13,424 bases of DNA from CAG-791 sp963655255 (GTDB lineage Bacteria > Bacillota > Clostridia > Lachnospirales > Lachnospiraceae), in the NCBI GenBank assembly GCA_963655255.1, contig CAVKEB010000054.1:1-13424 (forward strand), written 5' to 3'. Shown here in pieces: positions 13,417-13,424 of this stretch. The notes under the pieces were generated by a model that saw only the letters and a list, made by a program, of their open reading frames with translations, searched no databases and was not told the origin of the DNA. The position numbers were made by a program, and so were the translations under genes. Each line of letters opens with the position of its first letter. Position 1 is the stretch's first letter.

Positions 13417-13424
13417 GAGTGCAG

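Overview
The window looks like chromosomal DNA from a GC-rich member of the Clostridia (Bacillota), most likely a gut Lachnospiraceae. This rests on family recognition and not on a search: a DUF5662 protein, a GlgX-like GH13 protein, an ECF sigma factor paired with a DUF4367-type membrane anti-sigma factor, a short UvrD-like helicase, and strong AGGAGG-type ribosome binding sites. No CRISPR array, insertion sequence, rRNA gene or intact tRNA gene was seen.

Left part (1-2577). Two minus-strand genes are coupled by an ATGA overlap: a GlgX-like GH13 protein, then a DUF5662 protein that runs off the left edge. The GH13 protein keeps the debranching-enzyme scaffold, but three of the four catalytic sequence regions have lost their acidic or histidine residues. 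It is probably a pseudoenzyme. A gene-free region of about 420 bases separates it from a divergent GH115 gene. This region holds an extended -10 promoter and a leader that can fold into mutually exclusive hairpins ending in a T-tract.

Centre left (2578-7179). A plus-strand GH115 alpha-glucuronidase without a signal peptide faces a minus-strand sigma/anti-sigma operon. The two meet tail to tail across a long-range inverted repeat. The anti-sigma gene starts at TTG inside the end of the sigma gene.

Centre right (7180-10603). All genes are on the minus strand: a UvrD/PcrA-like helicase, a macrodomain protein and a GNAT acetyltransferase. The helicase has a clear promoter and Shine-Dalgarno sequence but no canonical start codon ahead of its Q motif. 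The GNAT gene is broken by a two-base slip in a GA tract. A 33-34 base tandem repeat lies between macrodomain and helicase. This stretch is the most irregular part of the window.

Right part (10604-13424). gltX (glutamyl-tRNA synthetase) and a D-2-hydroxyacid dehydrogenase are on the minus strand. They are separated by a compact zone where the terminator of one overlaps the promoter of the next. The right edge, upstream of the dehydrogenase, holds a chain of overlapping perfect dyads.

No complete new multi-gene system is evident. The best leads are the catalytically degenerate GH13 gene with its DUF5662 partner, the attenuator-like GH115 leader, the near-cognate helicase start and the dyad cluster at the right end.
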